A stretch of 64,000 bases of DNA, taken from assembly GCA_008828725.1 (NCBI GenBank), contig MEHQ01000493.1, forward strand, positions 1 through 64,000, in the 5' to 3' direction. The translations under genes were made by a program, and so were the position numbers. Source of the stretch: Saccharina japonica. Its lineage: Eukaryota; Sar; Phaeophyceae; Laminariales; Laminariaceae. Below the pieces are notes generated by a model that saw only the letters and a list, made by a program, of their open reading frames with translations, did not search any database and had not been told where the DNA came from. Positions 35,801-48,391 of the stretch are shown piece after piece. How positions within the stretch are numbered: position 1 is the first letter of the stretch; each line of letters starts with the position of its first letter.

Positions 35801-37705
35801 GTCCCGTAGCAAGGGTCTCTCCGTTTCGTTTTGATACGATTTTGTATGGGTACTCTCACGTTGGATTTGAGCTTCGAGCAGCGGCCACGCGCAACGCACG
35901 TCGGCTCACTCCCACTTTGCTTACCATCAGCTTTGTTCGTCTCAGCAAATCAATCAAGCTATGAAGCAATCAATCAACAATGGCCTGGAATAGCCAACCA
36001 TCGTCTTCTTCTATTCTGAAGCTCTTGTCAGGTTAACTTTACCGTGACCTGCGTTTTCCCCTCAAATCACAGACGGCGTATTGTCGGTCGCCGGTAATCG
36101 ATTCTATTAATAGGCGTTACACACCAGCTACGAGCTGTGCACACGACAATCGTCGCATGCTAACACCGCCATACCGTAACAAACGTGGCATGAACGAGGG
36201 ATTCGTGCTACGATCAGGTACCACTTTTAAGACGCGTCTGACGAGTCCTACGATAGAAGTAGCACTTTTTTTGCTAAAACCTCTTAGGAATGCCAGGGTT
36301 CCCTAACCCAAAGGTATCATAATTACATTCTTAAGTTGGAATATTCGTCGTTGTATATCTATCATAGGCCGTGAAGTTTTCCTCGGATAGCACTTTCAGT
36401 TCCCTTAAAATCAGACATCGGGTGGGGCAAGGGTCCCTCAAGTGGCCTGCCTCACAAGTAAAACGCCACATCTCTACCTTAGCATACGTCTCCTGGACTG
36501 ATGAACTACCCCCGATAGTGAGAACACCAAGGCTAGGGGATTGTTCGTTTCGGGTTTTACTCGTTTCTGATGGGACGTCGGTTTTGGGTAAGCTGGCAAG
36601 ATCTTCCTTGGGGATGCTTAGACATAACTAAGTGCAACCCAACCGTAGCTTGCATCGTGGATGCGAAAGTTCCTCTGCAGCTGAATTTAAAAGTGGTAAG
36701 TACAGCAGGCATCAATCTACCAGTGCTAGAGGTCTTTTGTTCGCGGTTGTTGGCTAGTCTCCATCTGGTGTTTTGAGTGGGACGGTGTAAAATCTCTCAG
36801 AACTGTACGTTATATTACCTCAAACCCATCGTTACGTGGAAAATCGATTGGGCGCATGCCACGGAATAGGGATACCATGTTAGTTTCTGAGGCTACTCAC
36901 TTGATGAGAGTATACCTCGCTTCAAAACATATGTTTGAGCAAACTAAAAGTGCCACCGAATAAGCAACTCCACGACCAAAATACACGAATGGAGCACATT
37001 GCAACAGTGCATCTTCATTTTGCCAATTTCGTTTCGAGGAATCCTGTCCTTCAGAAATCGTTTCCGATAAACAGTGCTACCTGTATCGCACACGCCTCAT
37101 GTATGGAGTTGATCGGCAAACCGCGTTTGCCGGCGGCATTTGGTGGTTCATCCTGGACAAGCGTCTTTAATGTCAAAGTCGGCATCAGAGGTTTAGGTTT
37201 GCCTCTGACGCTTGCACCGTTTCTGCGGCTTGGTTGTGTTCGTCACACCCACCTGATCAACCCCCCCCACTTTGCAGTATTCAGAAGACAAGCTTGGACC
37301 CAACACATATTTTGTGACACAGTTTTTCAGGGAAAACTAGTGCACGCAGCTGCTATTTCCGACAGTTCTGGTTGCCGTCATATACTAGTTGCCACCCTAA
37401 GCATCTATGTTTAAGACCCGTCACCTCGGCTCACTCACAAAGAGTATGATCCATCCAGTCAGCCGGTCCGATAGCTTTATATCGTCGTCGTCATGATCCG
37501 CCTTTTCGCCGCAAGCCCAAAGATATATCGAATCAGAAAGATGGCGACGCATCCACGCAGAGTTGATTCCTCCATCAGCTTCTCCCGCTCCATCTGTTTG
37601 GACTGCGCCTACATCACGCCCGGCGGGTGTTAAGAGGGCTGGAGTATTGACCGCGCGACATATAATGTAGTACGTTAAGCCCGGCATGTACTTCGTTCTG
37701 TCCAT
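31820..37705 (-). CDS. multi-pass membrane protein of unrecognised family, copy B (intact)
   Basis: Three exons joined at phase-0 introns (89 + 113 + 347 codons, about 549 aa). Exon 1 ends TTT|GTGAGT, exon 2 runs CCAG|GTG to CTG|GTAAGT, and exon 3 starts after ACCAG. By eye, hydrophobic segments lie near residues 82-103 (spanning the exon 1/2 junction), 126-150, 158-180, 188-202, 217-241, 262-282, 327-345, 374-397, 435-457, 467-490 and 519-540. There is no obvious signal peptide. Conserved landmarks are CGEKAD plus an acidic run (residues 66-75), VTGAMYLLVASTTHDL, the junction motif LNAVTVLFVADL|DEKALK, PSLLVGWGIGYW, GGWKNAP and DRRRVEFW. All three exons are open, unlike copies A and C, so this is the best candidate for a working gene. 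Function is unknown; a transporter, channel or receptor is possible but nothing in the sequence decides it. Confidence 0.8.
32864..34368. other. intron 2 of copy B; nothing else supported
   Basis: A 121-aa plus-strand frame at 33800-34165 lies antisense in this intron. It has no recognisable domain and no counterpart in the introns of copies A or C, so it is not called. No other structure was noticed. Confidence 0.5.
34369..34707 (-). CDS. copy B exon 2
   Basis: 339 bp and open, the same length as in copies A and C. It starts VQGFAYTMLIVLA, has a loop rich in D, S and G (about residues 16-32 of the exon), then two long hydrophobic segments, and ends LNAVTVLFVADL at a GTAAGT donor. Intron 1 is about 2.7 kb and contains the inverted-repeat element at 35.2 kb; intron 2 is about 1.5 kb. 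Confidence 0.8.
35194..35509. mobile_element. 316-bp inverted-repeat (MITE-like) element with telomere-type core
   Basis: Bases 35194-35240 and 35463-35509 are 47-base inverted repeats matching at 39 of 47 positions, both beginning TGGCG outermost and ending TTGTGTTGTGCAGG innermost. The interior holds the CCCTAA units at 35301-35336 and a small GC-rich palindrome (CGCGGCTCCGCCGCG) near 35390. There is no transposase frame; the 152-aa minus frame and the 105/103-aa plus frames across it are accidental. It lies within intron 1 of copy B. No clear target-site duplication was found. Confidence 0.7.
35301..35336. repeat. interstitial CCCTAA (TTAGGG) telomere-type repeat, six units
   Basis: Six hexamers in a row, four perfect CCCTAA and two with one change (CACTAA, CCCGAA). 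TTAGGG is the telomere unit of many eukaryotes including brown algae. The copy is internal, between inverted repeats, so it is not a chromosome end. Confidence 0.85.
37439..37705 (-). CDS. copy B exon 1: acidic N-terminal exon
   Basis: 89 codons from the first in-frame ATG to a GTGAGT donor. The conserved part is WMRRHLSDSIYLWACGEKAD, an acidic run HDDDD, and LSDRLTGWIILF. The first 50 residues are not shared with copy A or D and may belong to an upstream intron or exon: a pyrimidine-rich stretch and CAG at 37605-37603 could be an acceptor. I chose the ATG because the frame is open to it. Confidence 0.7.
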
Positions 37706-40700
37706 GGAAGGAAAACTAAAGTATTATCACGGTGAATGTTGCGCTGGGATTGCTGTTACTTGCTGTTCACAGCTTACCGATAACAACGAGCTGCATAATT
37801 CCCGAGGATCTTAACCCCGACGTATTGGCGGGAAGTAGTCAGTCACGCAGTCAGGTGGTTGACCAACCCCCCGGCCCATGACGCGTATCAGGTACCACAT
37901 ACCATGTATTATTCCTATACAAAGTACTGGATACCGGTGTACATTGTTTGTTTAATATCGTCATCTTTCTTATACCTTGTACGGGATATCTCGTTAATCC
38001 GAGCCAAACGGCCGAATCGCCGTTGCTATGCACGGCCGTCATTTGGGTCCAACTGTGTCACTTACACGGTTCCGACAATACCACGTACAACTGTTGTCTG
38101 TCGTGCAATCGCATTCAAAACACTTCGGGATTTGATGTATTTTGCAACACATCAGCAGTTAAAACAACTTCCTGTAGGAAGCACACATCAGCAGTTTAGG
38201 TGGACGCTCACCTTGCTGGTCATCACCCATGTTCCTGTCGTCCATCTTCCCATCCTCCATGTTTCCGTCTCCTGCCGTTCCAGGGAAGAAGATTATGCCC
38301 GTGATATGGTTATGGTGCTACTGCTGCTGGGAGTGCGTGGGCAAGGAACAAATGCATAACAGATTTCAACAGGGATATGACTAGAAATACTGGCACGATT
38401 GGTCCATGGGCCAATATTACGTCAACCCGTTGGAGGCTAGTCTGGCCAATGCCGGATAAAACCCTCCCATATTTATCTTGTTGGATTTTAACCCGGCAAT
38501 GCACTCAACAACGCAAATTTGCCAAGAGCAGTTTCGCCTAAGGTAGCACCGAAACGGCAACGGTGAACAACTGTCGAAGAAATCACCCGTACAAACAGCA
38601 GGAGGTTCCTGCCTATGGTTTCCTTCCCATAGTGCTGTGTACATCATGTAGTGGCTAACTCATATGTTCATTGTATATAAAGTCACACAGAAGAAAACGC
38701 CTTGCCACAGGACAAACAGGCCAGTCATTGTTTGGCGTATCGCCACTGCGAGCCACGCATCGCAGGAGTAATTGAAAGTTATCATAGAGGCGCCAGTGGG
38801 AAACCGCAAATATGCCCCAAGCCGATACAAAAACAGGAGGCATTTCTCAACGCTTGTTCTCGTGTAATGTGTCCTCAAAGACGCGCGTATCGTCCGTCGT
38901 GTGCATGTTAATTACTGCATCAAACACGCGTCGTCGAATGGATGTAATCCCGAGGCTATCACTTAAAAATCTTTCACACAGAATACCAGTTTGGGCTGGT
39001 GGAGATGGGGGAAAATTTCACCGTCAACCGTTGAATCGGGACCTGCCCAGTCTGCTTACAAGTATCCCTATCGGGGGAGCCTCGTACGCATGCCGGTGGG
39101 TCGATGCCTGAGGATTAAGGCAACGGGTGTACCTAAGTAGAATTGGCATTGTAGCCTAGTACACTACAAACGATATGAAGGTCACCAAATATCCCGAAAT
39201 ACACTTCGCTCGTACGTACAGTTTGTTTATGTTTTTGTACAACTTGGAGACACAAAACCTGGAGTCACACGAGTAGATACCTTCGAATTCATGATTTGCG
39301 TCGCCGTAGGGTCTGGAAAAAACTGTGGGCAATACAGAATATTTTTCCTCCCTGTCGCTCTGAACATGCGGCCCGCACGAGATATGTGTTTTTGAGTGGA
39401 AATGGGATAGCTACATATAGTCGCATGAGTCAAACCATGTTAAGCTGCCACAGTGTTGATCCCGCTGGTGTCGACTCCATGTGGTCAGTTGGTTTATAAA
39501 AGCTTGCACGAGTTGAAAAAACAAATCACTGGCATTTAGGTTGCCGTACGTAAATGTGGAAGATTTTGTCTGTGGCCTGGGTGTCGCAAACAAATACGTT
39601 TTCCTGTCGAGTAGGTAGGTGCTAAATTAGGCATGAACGTTTCTGTTCATGTCGTTTGGATTATCTTGTAAAATAATAAAGTCACGTATACAAGTGGCGT
39701 TATGTTCTTCATATCAGACATGTATCTCAAACTGCACTACATACGAACGCTTGGCAAGTATTTATGTTCAGGAGATCATACCGTAAGGGCATACATGTTG
39801 ACGGACGTTGCGTTGCCGTTTCCCCCCTCGACTCCACGCTGTCGGATTGCCTCTTGGGTGTGTATTAACATACAGCTAAACGTTGCATGTATTGATGACG
39901 ATCCAGCATGACATACATACGGTGCATATATAAATAGTATATCAACAGTCACTATACAACGAGAACGACCAGCTGAGCAGTTCATCCTCCAAACCGGATG
40001 ACCGAACGTCCAGACAAGGGTGTCTGTCGTTTTTTGCTAGATGCGATGGTATTATACGAACTCCAGAAATCATATAAATTGACGGACGGGCACATGGCGG
40101 GTACCTTAGCACATGAACCAGAGCAAGACAATACCCATATTTCCAATGGGAAGTGGTATTAGCATCGTGACGAGAGGATTCATTGGTTGCAATATGGTTC
40201 AAGCATAACGTAGTGGGCGTTATTGGGAATGTATGTCTTAAAATTCACGGCTGCAATCAATGTCGAGGATTCCATGCACACCGCGCCGGTGAAAGTATCT
40301 CGCGTTCCGTCTTTTCGAAGACGCAACCAAACGCTAGTGGCCCATTTTTACCCAACCCTCACGGACTGGCAGCACTTAAATCATTTCGGACCACACGCCT
40401 TTATGATGTGTTCCTTTGGCTTTTGGGGCTCGAGGCGGTTGTCGATAGTAGGCCAAGTCCATTGATAATAGACCCTGTTTGAAATCCCCTCAGAAACCGC
40501 ACTACCTATCCTAATAGCAGACACTACTTCCACGGAATTGTCTGCCTTCGTGTGGTCCATTCTAGGTGCTTGATAATTGTACCTCGGAGCAGAATGCTCG
40601 AAACAGCTCCGACGGTTTCGACTGCCGAAGTTTGGCAAAGGGCAGTGCATATACCTGCAGGGGTCCCCGGGAGTACTCACGTGTGTTGGCTTATTTCATA

Positions 40701-43700
40701 TATACCACCTTGTACATAGGTAGATTGTTCGTGGTAAGGGGGGGAATAATTTATCATTTTTACGAAAGAGGGAAAATAATATAGGAGTGACCCCGGCAGG
40801 GACACAGTGCCAGCGAGCGTGACTGTTGTAATTGATCCATACAACAGGTATTGTCGTGGAAACAAGTCCGATTAGAATGATGCACATAAACGAAAAGGTA
40901 CTGCTGTGGCAATGACAAATTTTCATAATATATGACATCTCGAACTGAACTCGTCTTTGCGGCGAGATGTTGTTCTCCCCTTTTTGCAAAAATAAGTTAT
41001 CCACACTAATAGTGGCCCAGGTACCGAATAAATGGATTCCATCCACCCCCATCCACACTAGTATCATATGTATCTATCGTATACATAAAACAACGTCATA
41101 TTTGCTATATTATTAACTCATCTTACAACCCAACAATCATATATATACGGAAACTAAGTAATTACGAGGCGATGCTTGACTAATAAATGCGCGTGGTTTG
41201 TTTTCACCGACAGATTGGGCCCCAAATGTCTCAATTTTCCCCTATCAAACAAAGACAAACATGTGGCGAAAACATAAAATAAAACCACTATTAAAACACA
41301 TCCGGTAACAGGTACATGTGCTGCTACAAATTACGTTTCGATTGGCGATCACGATGGGGCTCACGACGAAACTGATGTCGCGTGCCCAGGCAGAACGCGA
41401 AGAACGTGGCGCGATGGAGACCCGGTTTACTCCATACGGGTACACTGTGCAGAAAGGGGCTTTCTCGTCAATCTAAAATGTTATATATAACTCTTGGAGC
41501 TGCGCTGTGCGGAGTAGTGGGGAAATTGTAAAGTGGGTATTTGGTGACGTGTGCAGTGGGGAAATGGAGGACCATTTCAAAGCTAGCATTCTGGGCAATT
41601 GGCTGGGTGTCTTTTCGATATTATTCTATTTTTTCGTATCAAGGACAGAGTTATGAATTTGTATTTGTTTTTCCGCCCGCACGTGGAGACCGTTCGTCGT
41701 GTACCCCCTGCTGGCTCGAGAAATTGTCGTAGAGGTTATAGAACGTCCGAAAGCCTGTAACGCCGTCCAGATTTTCGCAGATTCGGAATGTGTCTACAAC
41801 GTTGGCTGATTATATGTTGGTGTGTTGGTGCGAGCCTGTTTTAATTTTTGGAAGCATGTCACAATGTATCTAATATCCAACATAACTCAGAGCACCCAAT
41901 CCCTCAGGGCACAAGGGGCATTATCCATCCCCCATCGCTTCCCTTTCTGCATGTACACCTGGTGCAGTAACCTGTTCTGACACGCTTGAGTTTACCCATT
42001 CACCTGTTTCGTGCCATACAATATAGCAGGCTTACCATCTTCGTGGTTTTTCCACAGCAGACTTTTAACTTGTTCAACTTGGTTCTTTGCACTTGCTTAA
42101 CAATGGCCTATACCTTTGACTTTGAGGTGAAGCAGTGTTTAAAATGGGTCGAAATTCCGCAGATATCACCCAACAACGCCCATGAAGAGCCGAACTGAAC
42201 ACGTTCACGTCCCTTATGGACAGCACCATACATCACCCCACCAGCAAACTCATTCCGCACCAATGCGTAAATCTCTATACTGGATGTTTGGCAGTGCCGG
42301 ACGAGTTCGGCAGCAGTCATAAGCAGCTAAGGAATACTCACCACGAGCTGGATCTACTATGTCCAATTTGGCAAACAGCAGAAGCAAATGTCGCCAAAAT
42401 TAAAACCATCTGGTTTCCTTTGCCCGCGGAAGCCCGCGACCATAACTGCCTCATCGATCCGAACTCTGCTTTAAAAGTTTTTTCCGGTTATATATTTTGT
42501 GTTTGAAACAAGGGTGCCCAATTTTACGATATCATGGTCGAATAAAATAATGTATGTCGATAGCTCCATAGGTGTTCAAAATTGATAAAACAGAGACCGA
42601 AACGGGATGAAGTTTCTAGATGAATGTAGTTTTTCAACTTCCAGCATATGTTGAAACTTCTTTCAAGTAATCAATTTTGTTCGCAAAGCCCTGGCTTTAG
42701 TTCCCACGTATGTTGTACATGTTGATGGAGCGCCTACACACGTTGAAAGGATGACGCGTGTGTCGAGGCCATCACTACCTGAGATGAACAAAACGAGAAT
42801 TCCGATGCGACCCAAATATCCTGACACACTCCTCATGTCTGGTATATTGTTTTGACTACCAACTCCCGAATATTTATTTTTGCTGCCATGAATAGTAGCC
42901 TATTTTAGAAGTACTAGAAAACTCGTTTCAAACGATAAAATGTTTAACTCGTTGATGGTGTCGTCGGCTACAACATTCGACAAATATTTGTAAATTGCTG
43001 GAGATATATATGTACGACGAGCTACCTATACTGGGGCTCGTCTGGTTATTGTTTGTTGAAACAGGCAGCTTCGACCAAAAGGCAAAAGGTAGGTTGTTCT
43101 CACGGACACCTGGGAGGTATTGGGTTTTTTTTTGGAGTCGTATCGGTGACCCTATTGATGTAAAATACGTAAAGTTGTTGAAATACAATTGCTAGTACGA
43201 TACTTGTATGTCTCTAAATGATCAGTCTCTTTCGGCCATCCGCCAACCCGACTCCATCGGTATAGACGGTGGGCACGCGTTCAATACAACGCGATTACCG
43301 ACCACTATGTGACATATTGTGGTGCGCTTTGTCTTCTGTAGCAGCTGAACACTTACCAAATGGAAGCTGTTGCAAGTGGGCGCAGGTGATTATTACCGAG
43401 TCATTCTAGCCCTATGGAAAAAAACAAGATCGTGTTACATTTCGTAGACCAAAACTCCCACCGGTGTACAAGAATGATTTTTATATTACCCTAAAATAAA
43501 TACATTGAATTGATTATGTTTTTCAAGTATATACATAAATCATCAAATCATCCAAATGTGGTACAGCGTATTTTTATATAAAGGTAGAGTTGGGAACGAT
43601 GCTGGAACAAACAATAAACAACCGTACCATCAGTGTGAAACCTCGGGACCACGCGGCCGGAGTCTGCGCGGACGTCTGGTAGGCAACACACCCCTCCAGC

Positions 43701-46252
43701 AGATGTGCCCAGGAAGAACAATGACTGTCGTTTGACACCATTATGCCGCAGGCAGTTATTTGTACGTGGTATCGGTCATAGCGAAGTGTTTTTTGGTCCA
43801 TGTGCCTTGTAGACCTAGAAATCTCAGAAAGTCAACTTCCACAGCAGTTCGTGCGACGATTGTTATCCGGTATTTGCGGATTGGGTTTTAGGGGAAAAGC
43901 AGTCCTTCTACAGGGCAGTAAGAGACCCACCATGACGGCCAAACCGAAGCCCGCGGGCGCAAGTGTTCGCAATGCAACGTTTAGCGCTACAAACGTTTTT
44001 TCGCAGGGTCTGCTATTGTGACGTAGTGTAGGACAATCTATTTTTGGTAGCCCGCCGAGCGAGGTGAACGATCAATGCCACGGTGAGGGTAACACGGTTT
44101 CGTGTTAAATCCTTACGACCGGTTGAGCTCCACAAGTATGCACCTACCGTTTAGTGCCGCACGCTACTGAAGAGGTGCGCCATGCTTGTTCTGAGGGTGA
44201 TACATCACTTAAACACCTCTATACCTCACTCAAAATCTAATTTTGGAGGAAAACATTAGAATTACCGGACGAACAATCACATAGCCTACGTATAATATCG
44301 AATACCCCGCAACACAATAATAATGGACGACAATAAATGGAATTCCGACCATAATGGGTTAAGGAGTCTCTTCATTCAGAAAACGATAGACAAAACGTGC
44401 TACCTCTACCGTTGCACGCGTCTTGTCTGACATTTTTACTGCTGTAGTGTTTTATTTAAGACTGCTGTGTATGACTGATGGTGGGTTTGCGCGAAACAAC
44501 ATCGTCCAAGCCATGTTTAGGGCAGGATGTTTATCTGGCAATGTGAAAAATCGAGCAACAAAAGTCACCGCCAGCATTGATAAAACGGAGTCCAAACCTC
44601 AGCCACCGACCGTCTTTGTCGTCGTTACGTCATTCCCGTAAAGGTCAATTGCGTATTGTTTTGTTCTTCCGTTAATGTACCCGCTTGCAAACGTGGTTGG
44701 TCAAACGTTGGAATGGGTCGAATTTTGCCGCCATTTTACCCGCCTCTCCTTGAACATACACCAGTCAGTGTGTCACACATACACCAGTTCCAAAAACACA
44801 GTTGTAATAAGCTTATTTTACTGCATGTTACTATATCCGTATCGCCTTCAGATTTGGTAAGTTGGCAAGTTGACTGTGAGGCTATACGAGCGCCTTCTAA
44901 AACCTTGCAATAAGCTTTCAATATCATGTACTTCCTGGTTTTCGATAATATATTACCCTCATACGAAGCATGTTTACTGACTAAAGGCGTTCGAGCCTAT
45001 CACCCGTCCATTAAATTCTGCACCAAAGACCTCGCGTACACCGCGATCAGTACCACTCATTGTCGCGGTCTGTCCCCGAACTCACGCACACGTTGTCAAA
45101 GGGGAGGTATTTTTTGTTTCCTATGGAAATACAGCAAACAGTGCCCATCGTCTTTGATTAAATGTACGGTCAACTACATTCCATTTCTTCACATTGTCCG
45201 TATGGCTTAGTACGCCTACAATGACGTCGAAAGACCCAAAGCAAGCATAGGGCATTTATATTTGAAGTTCCAATACGTATTTCCCGAACTGCAGAAGACC
45301 AATTATTTACCCCATACACTTGAACCTATCGCGAACTATGTATATATACACCACGTCATGATCCACTGATACGTTGCTGGCACTTCTAAGTTCGGCCCCT
45401 GCACTATATGGAACTCAATTAGACCAGCATTTATCAGATAAAGGTTTAGCTTGATTCTTCAAAATACATCCAGAGACTAGCCTGTTATATACTGGTAGTG
45501 AACTACATACAGACACCGCACTATGATATGGTATTGGTATATTAGTCACGCTTCCCGAGTAGGGAACCTCGCTACGTGGATAAGGGCCAATGCAAGCCCC
45601 ACCTCTCTCCCTGCCCCACTAGAACTCTAGGAGAAGGCTGAAGAGTCCCACACAAAGCAACACAACATTTACCTGCTTCGTTATAACATTATAACTCCGT
45701 GTTTCCGCTTCCGGTCTTGTTACGAACCCTCGGGCGTGACGTGCACAGATGACGCATGCTACGATGGAGGTAGCATGCTTGGGCTGAAACATGTTCTAGA
45801 TGGTTTGTCTGCTTAACCTAAAACCGCCGCTCTTTCATGTTTGTGTTGCAATGTTTCTTGTTGAAGTCTCCGGCCGTCGGATTCTTCATCCGCTAGCCAT
45901 TTTAGGTTCCCTTTGAATCATATTTGGGCGGGGTAAAAAGCTCCGCAAGTGACCACCCCCAGAGACGAACACGGCGCACTTCTGCCGTAGCAAGCCTGAT
46001 ATACTATTATTAGGTGTCTGCCGCAAACGAAGAACAGGCGTATTCTGTACAATGTTTAGATGGTGTGGATAGTGTATGCAATACAATGTGTGTCTCGGGG
46101 TTGTAGCAGGCCTGGCCTGTGATGTACATTTAAAATTAACGTAGTGCAAACTATACCAACGTCAACCTGGGGAAATGCTGTCAACATTTGGCCAGTGATG
46201 CATATGAAAAATCATTTCCGCACGTTGGGTACCACATGCAAGCTGCTTTCAC
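37706..46252. other. gene-free stretch of about 8.5 kb
   Basis: No supported gene on either strand. The longest frames (166 aa plus at 37859-38359, 123 aa minus at 40696-41067, 99 aa at several places) are unrecognised and not repeated elsewhere. I looked here for exon 3 of copy E on the minus strand (DEKALK, PSLLVGWG) and did not find it. The only structure noted is the hairpin at 45754-45778. Confidence 0.5.
45754..45778. repeat. perfect 9-bp hairpin within a dispersed repeat
   Basis: GCATGCTAC and GTAGCATGC are exact inverted repeats around a 7-base loop (GATGGAG). The surrounding 32 bases (45757-45788) match 25882-25913 in intron 1 of copy A. Both copies lie next to members of the membrane protein family, which may mean they were duplicated together. 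Confidence 0.5.
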
Positions 46253-46588
46253 CGTGTCCCCCATGAAGAGGACGGTCACCGCATTTAGGAAAGCGGACGT
46301 GTCGTCGTCTGTCTTTGACACTAGTATTACCGCCGCAGCTGTCGTCGTGAGCCCCTAGACGACGAGGAGTCCAAACCCGAACACCCGCTGCCGGATAAAA
46401 AAGCCATCGACCAACAGCGAAACCCCTTCTCGAAAATCATGCGTAGTATATGCGACGAGGTACATGCCCCGGGTGATCGACGCCAACGGGCAGCCAGAGA
46501 CAAGTCCGCCTTCGTTTAATTCATCCTAGCCTGCCTCCAAAGAAATTCCCGCACGGAAGATGACAGTTGCGTAAGAAAACAACTGAAA
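46253..46588 (-). pseudogene. copy E: decayed exon 2 of the membrane protein family
   Basis: The minus strand reads FQLFSYATVIF after a TTCAG acceptor, then SITRGMYLVAYTTHDF, SLLVDG, RVFGFGLLVV, and ends FLNAVTVLFMGDT before GTGAAA. This follows copy B exon 2 from end to end at 112 codons, one fewer than the 113 of A, B and C. Two in-frame TAG codons interrupt it (one in the loop after the first segment, one after FGFGLLVV), and the donor is GTGAAA rather than GTGAGT. No exon 1 or exon 3 partner was found nearby. It is not visible as a long open frame because of the stops. Confidence 0.82.
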
Positions 46589-48030
46589 CTGAACGTGCGG
46601 TGGCCAACGGGCCTCTCGCTATAGACGTACCCCAAGTATCCCCAACAAACGTACTGAAGTACATTTTAACGCCGGCCTGCCCTTTTACGCAAACCAAATC
46701 ACGAGCATGATGGCGACGTAATAATATATGCTTGGACTTTACTGTATTTCTCGACGCTGGCTTGGGCATCGGGAGCTCAACCACTTGGGTCGTTGCATTT
46801 AGGGTCTACTGGGCCGCCAGCATCTATGGTGAGGTAGGTGTGGCATTAGGATACAGCGCTTGCATGCATGTAAACCCTCGCCCTTTGCTTTGAACACGTT
46901 TGTCAGTGGAAATGTCTACGTTGTTTTGCCGTACATGCTATGTCGACGGGTTGGTAATCCCCACATTCCTCATTTCATCTTCTTATCTACAGCCAGGTGT
47001 TTGTTCAACTATCTGTGTAAGTACTGCTATTTCTTATGTACGCTGTCTATTTTGTTCCGTTCAAATCCAATTCCCCCTTACGAGCTGGAGTTCGTTTTAA
47101 ACGGTCGTGGGTTGTCTAGCAGTCCTAAACGTTAACGCATGTCAGTAATGGTTTGGGCCGTTCTGTCGTTCACCTTGCGTACCGCATTCAGTGGCGTATT
47201 ATGTGATCGGCGTATGAATGCCCATTCCCACACGATCATGTTCGTTGACGAACAGTTTGTCTATCCCAGCATAAGTTCCGTCATGGAGTATAAACGCTTG
47301 TCATTGGCCCCCAGCCGTATGATATGTTAAATACGTTTCGAGCGATGCTGGGGTTTCGGGTTAATTCGATCCTTGCATTATTTCATTAACGTTGACGAAT
47401 GAGCCAACCGATGATTCTTCAGCATTCGCCTTCTCGATGCACGCTCATACGTAGATCGAACATTAAAAATGGCGTTGAAAAACAAATGACCTTCTTCCCG
47501 TGTAGGCCGCTCGCTCTTGTTGGGCTGGGCGGGAGGTAGGCGGAAAGGCGCTTGTTAGGGCATCACTTGCAGGAACTGATCATCACATTCTTGCAAGAAA
47601 ATATCACTGCAAATATATGGCGTGCTGCATTACCGGTGTCCTTTCGTTTAGTATGTAGTCACCTAGGATTGAGAAAATATTCCATTGTTAAAGTCGTTCG
47701 ATGTATTCTACACTATACGTTTCAGCAACATAACATATACTAAGAACAGTCTTATGTTTATCGGAAACTTCGATAATCAAACACATCAGCAACCGTTCGC
47801 TGTAGTCAGTATGGACCATTGTCAAATCCCAAAGCAACTTCGATGATAAACCAACCTCTCTACCGTTTAGCACAGCTTTCGCTTGGAACTCCAGGTGCGA
47901 GGTGGTGTTAACGTTTTGACTACCGTCAACGTGTGTGTCTTCGTTGATTGTAAACGGTGTAATAGCCCAAGGGCAGGGCCCAATCAATCAAGTACCAGCT
48001 TTGAAACATATTCAAATTTCCAAGGTTATG
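46589..48030. other. gene-free stretch
   Basis: No supported gene and no exon 1 of copy E on the minus strand. Frames up to 99 aa are unrecognised. Confidence 0.5.
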
Positions 48031-48391
48031 TTCTGTAGGGTTTGTGGATTTAGGGTACGGGTATGGGAGTGTTACAGAACTTACAGAAGTTCCGGGTACG
48101 GGTATGAAAGTGATACAGAACTAACAGAATTTCCGGGAATTGTGACACAGGCGTACAGAACTCACAGAAGTTCCGTGCGGGTTTAAAATAGTTGTACCCT
48201 TACCCCGGGTATTGTAGCACGGGGCGTACAAAACAATCAGAAGTTCCGGGTACGGGTATGGATGTCGTACAGAACATGCAGAAGTTCCGGGTACGGGTAT
48301 GTGAGTGTCGCACAGAACTCACAGAAGTTCTTTGTAGGGTAATAATACCCGGGAAAAAACCCGGGTATGGTTATTTACGTACCCTACAGAA
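48031..48391. repeat. AGAAGTTCCGGGTACGGG minisatellite, left array, with inverted ends
   Basis: About seven units of roughly 40 bases with the core AGAAGTTCCGGGTACGGGTA and a GTCGTACAGAACTCAC linker. The array begins TTCTGTAGGGT (48031-48041) and ends with the exact inverse ACCCTACAGAA (48381-48391). Its last part folds: GTAGGGTA...TACCCGGG pairs with CCCGGGTA...TACCCTAC. The 3' two thirds match the right array at 49.3-49.56 kb. Confidence 0.8.

Noticed and set aside
36935..37414. 159-aa plus-strand frame next to copy B exon 1
   Set aside because: Antisense within intron 1 of copy B, not repeated at copies A or C, unrecognised.
37859..38359. 166-aa plus-strand frame
   Set aside because: No domain and no exon-like boundaries; sequence not related to the membrane family.
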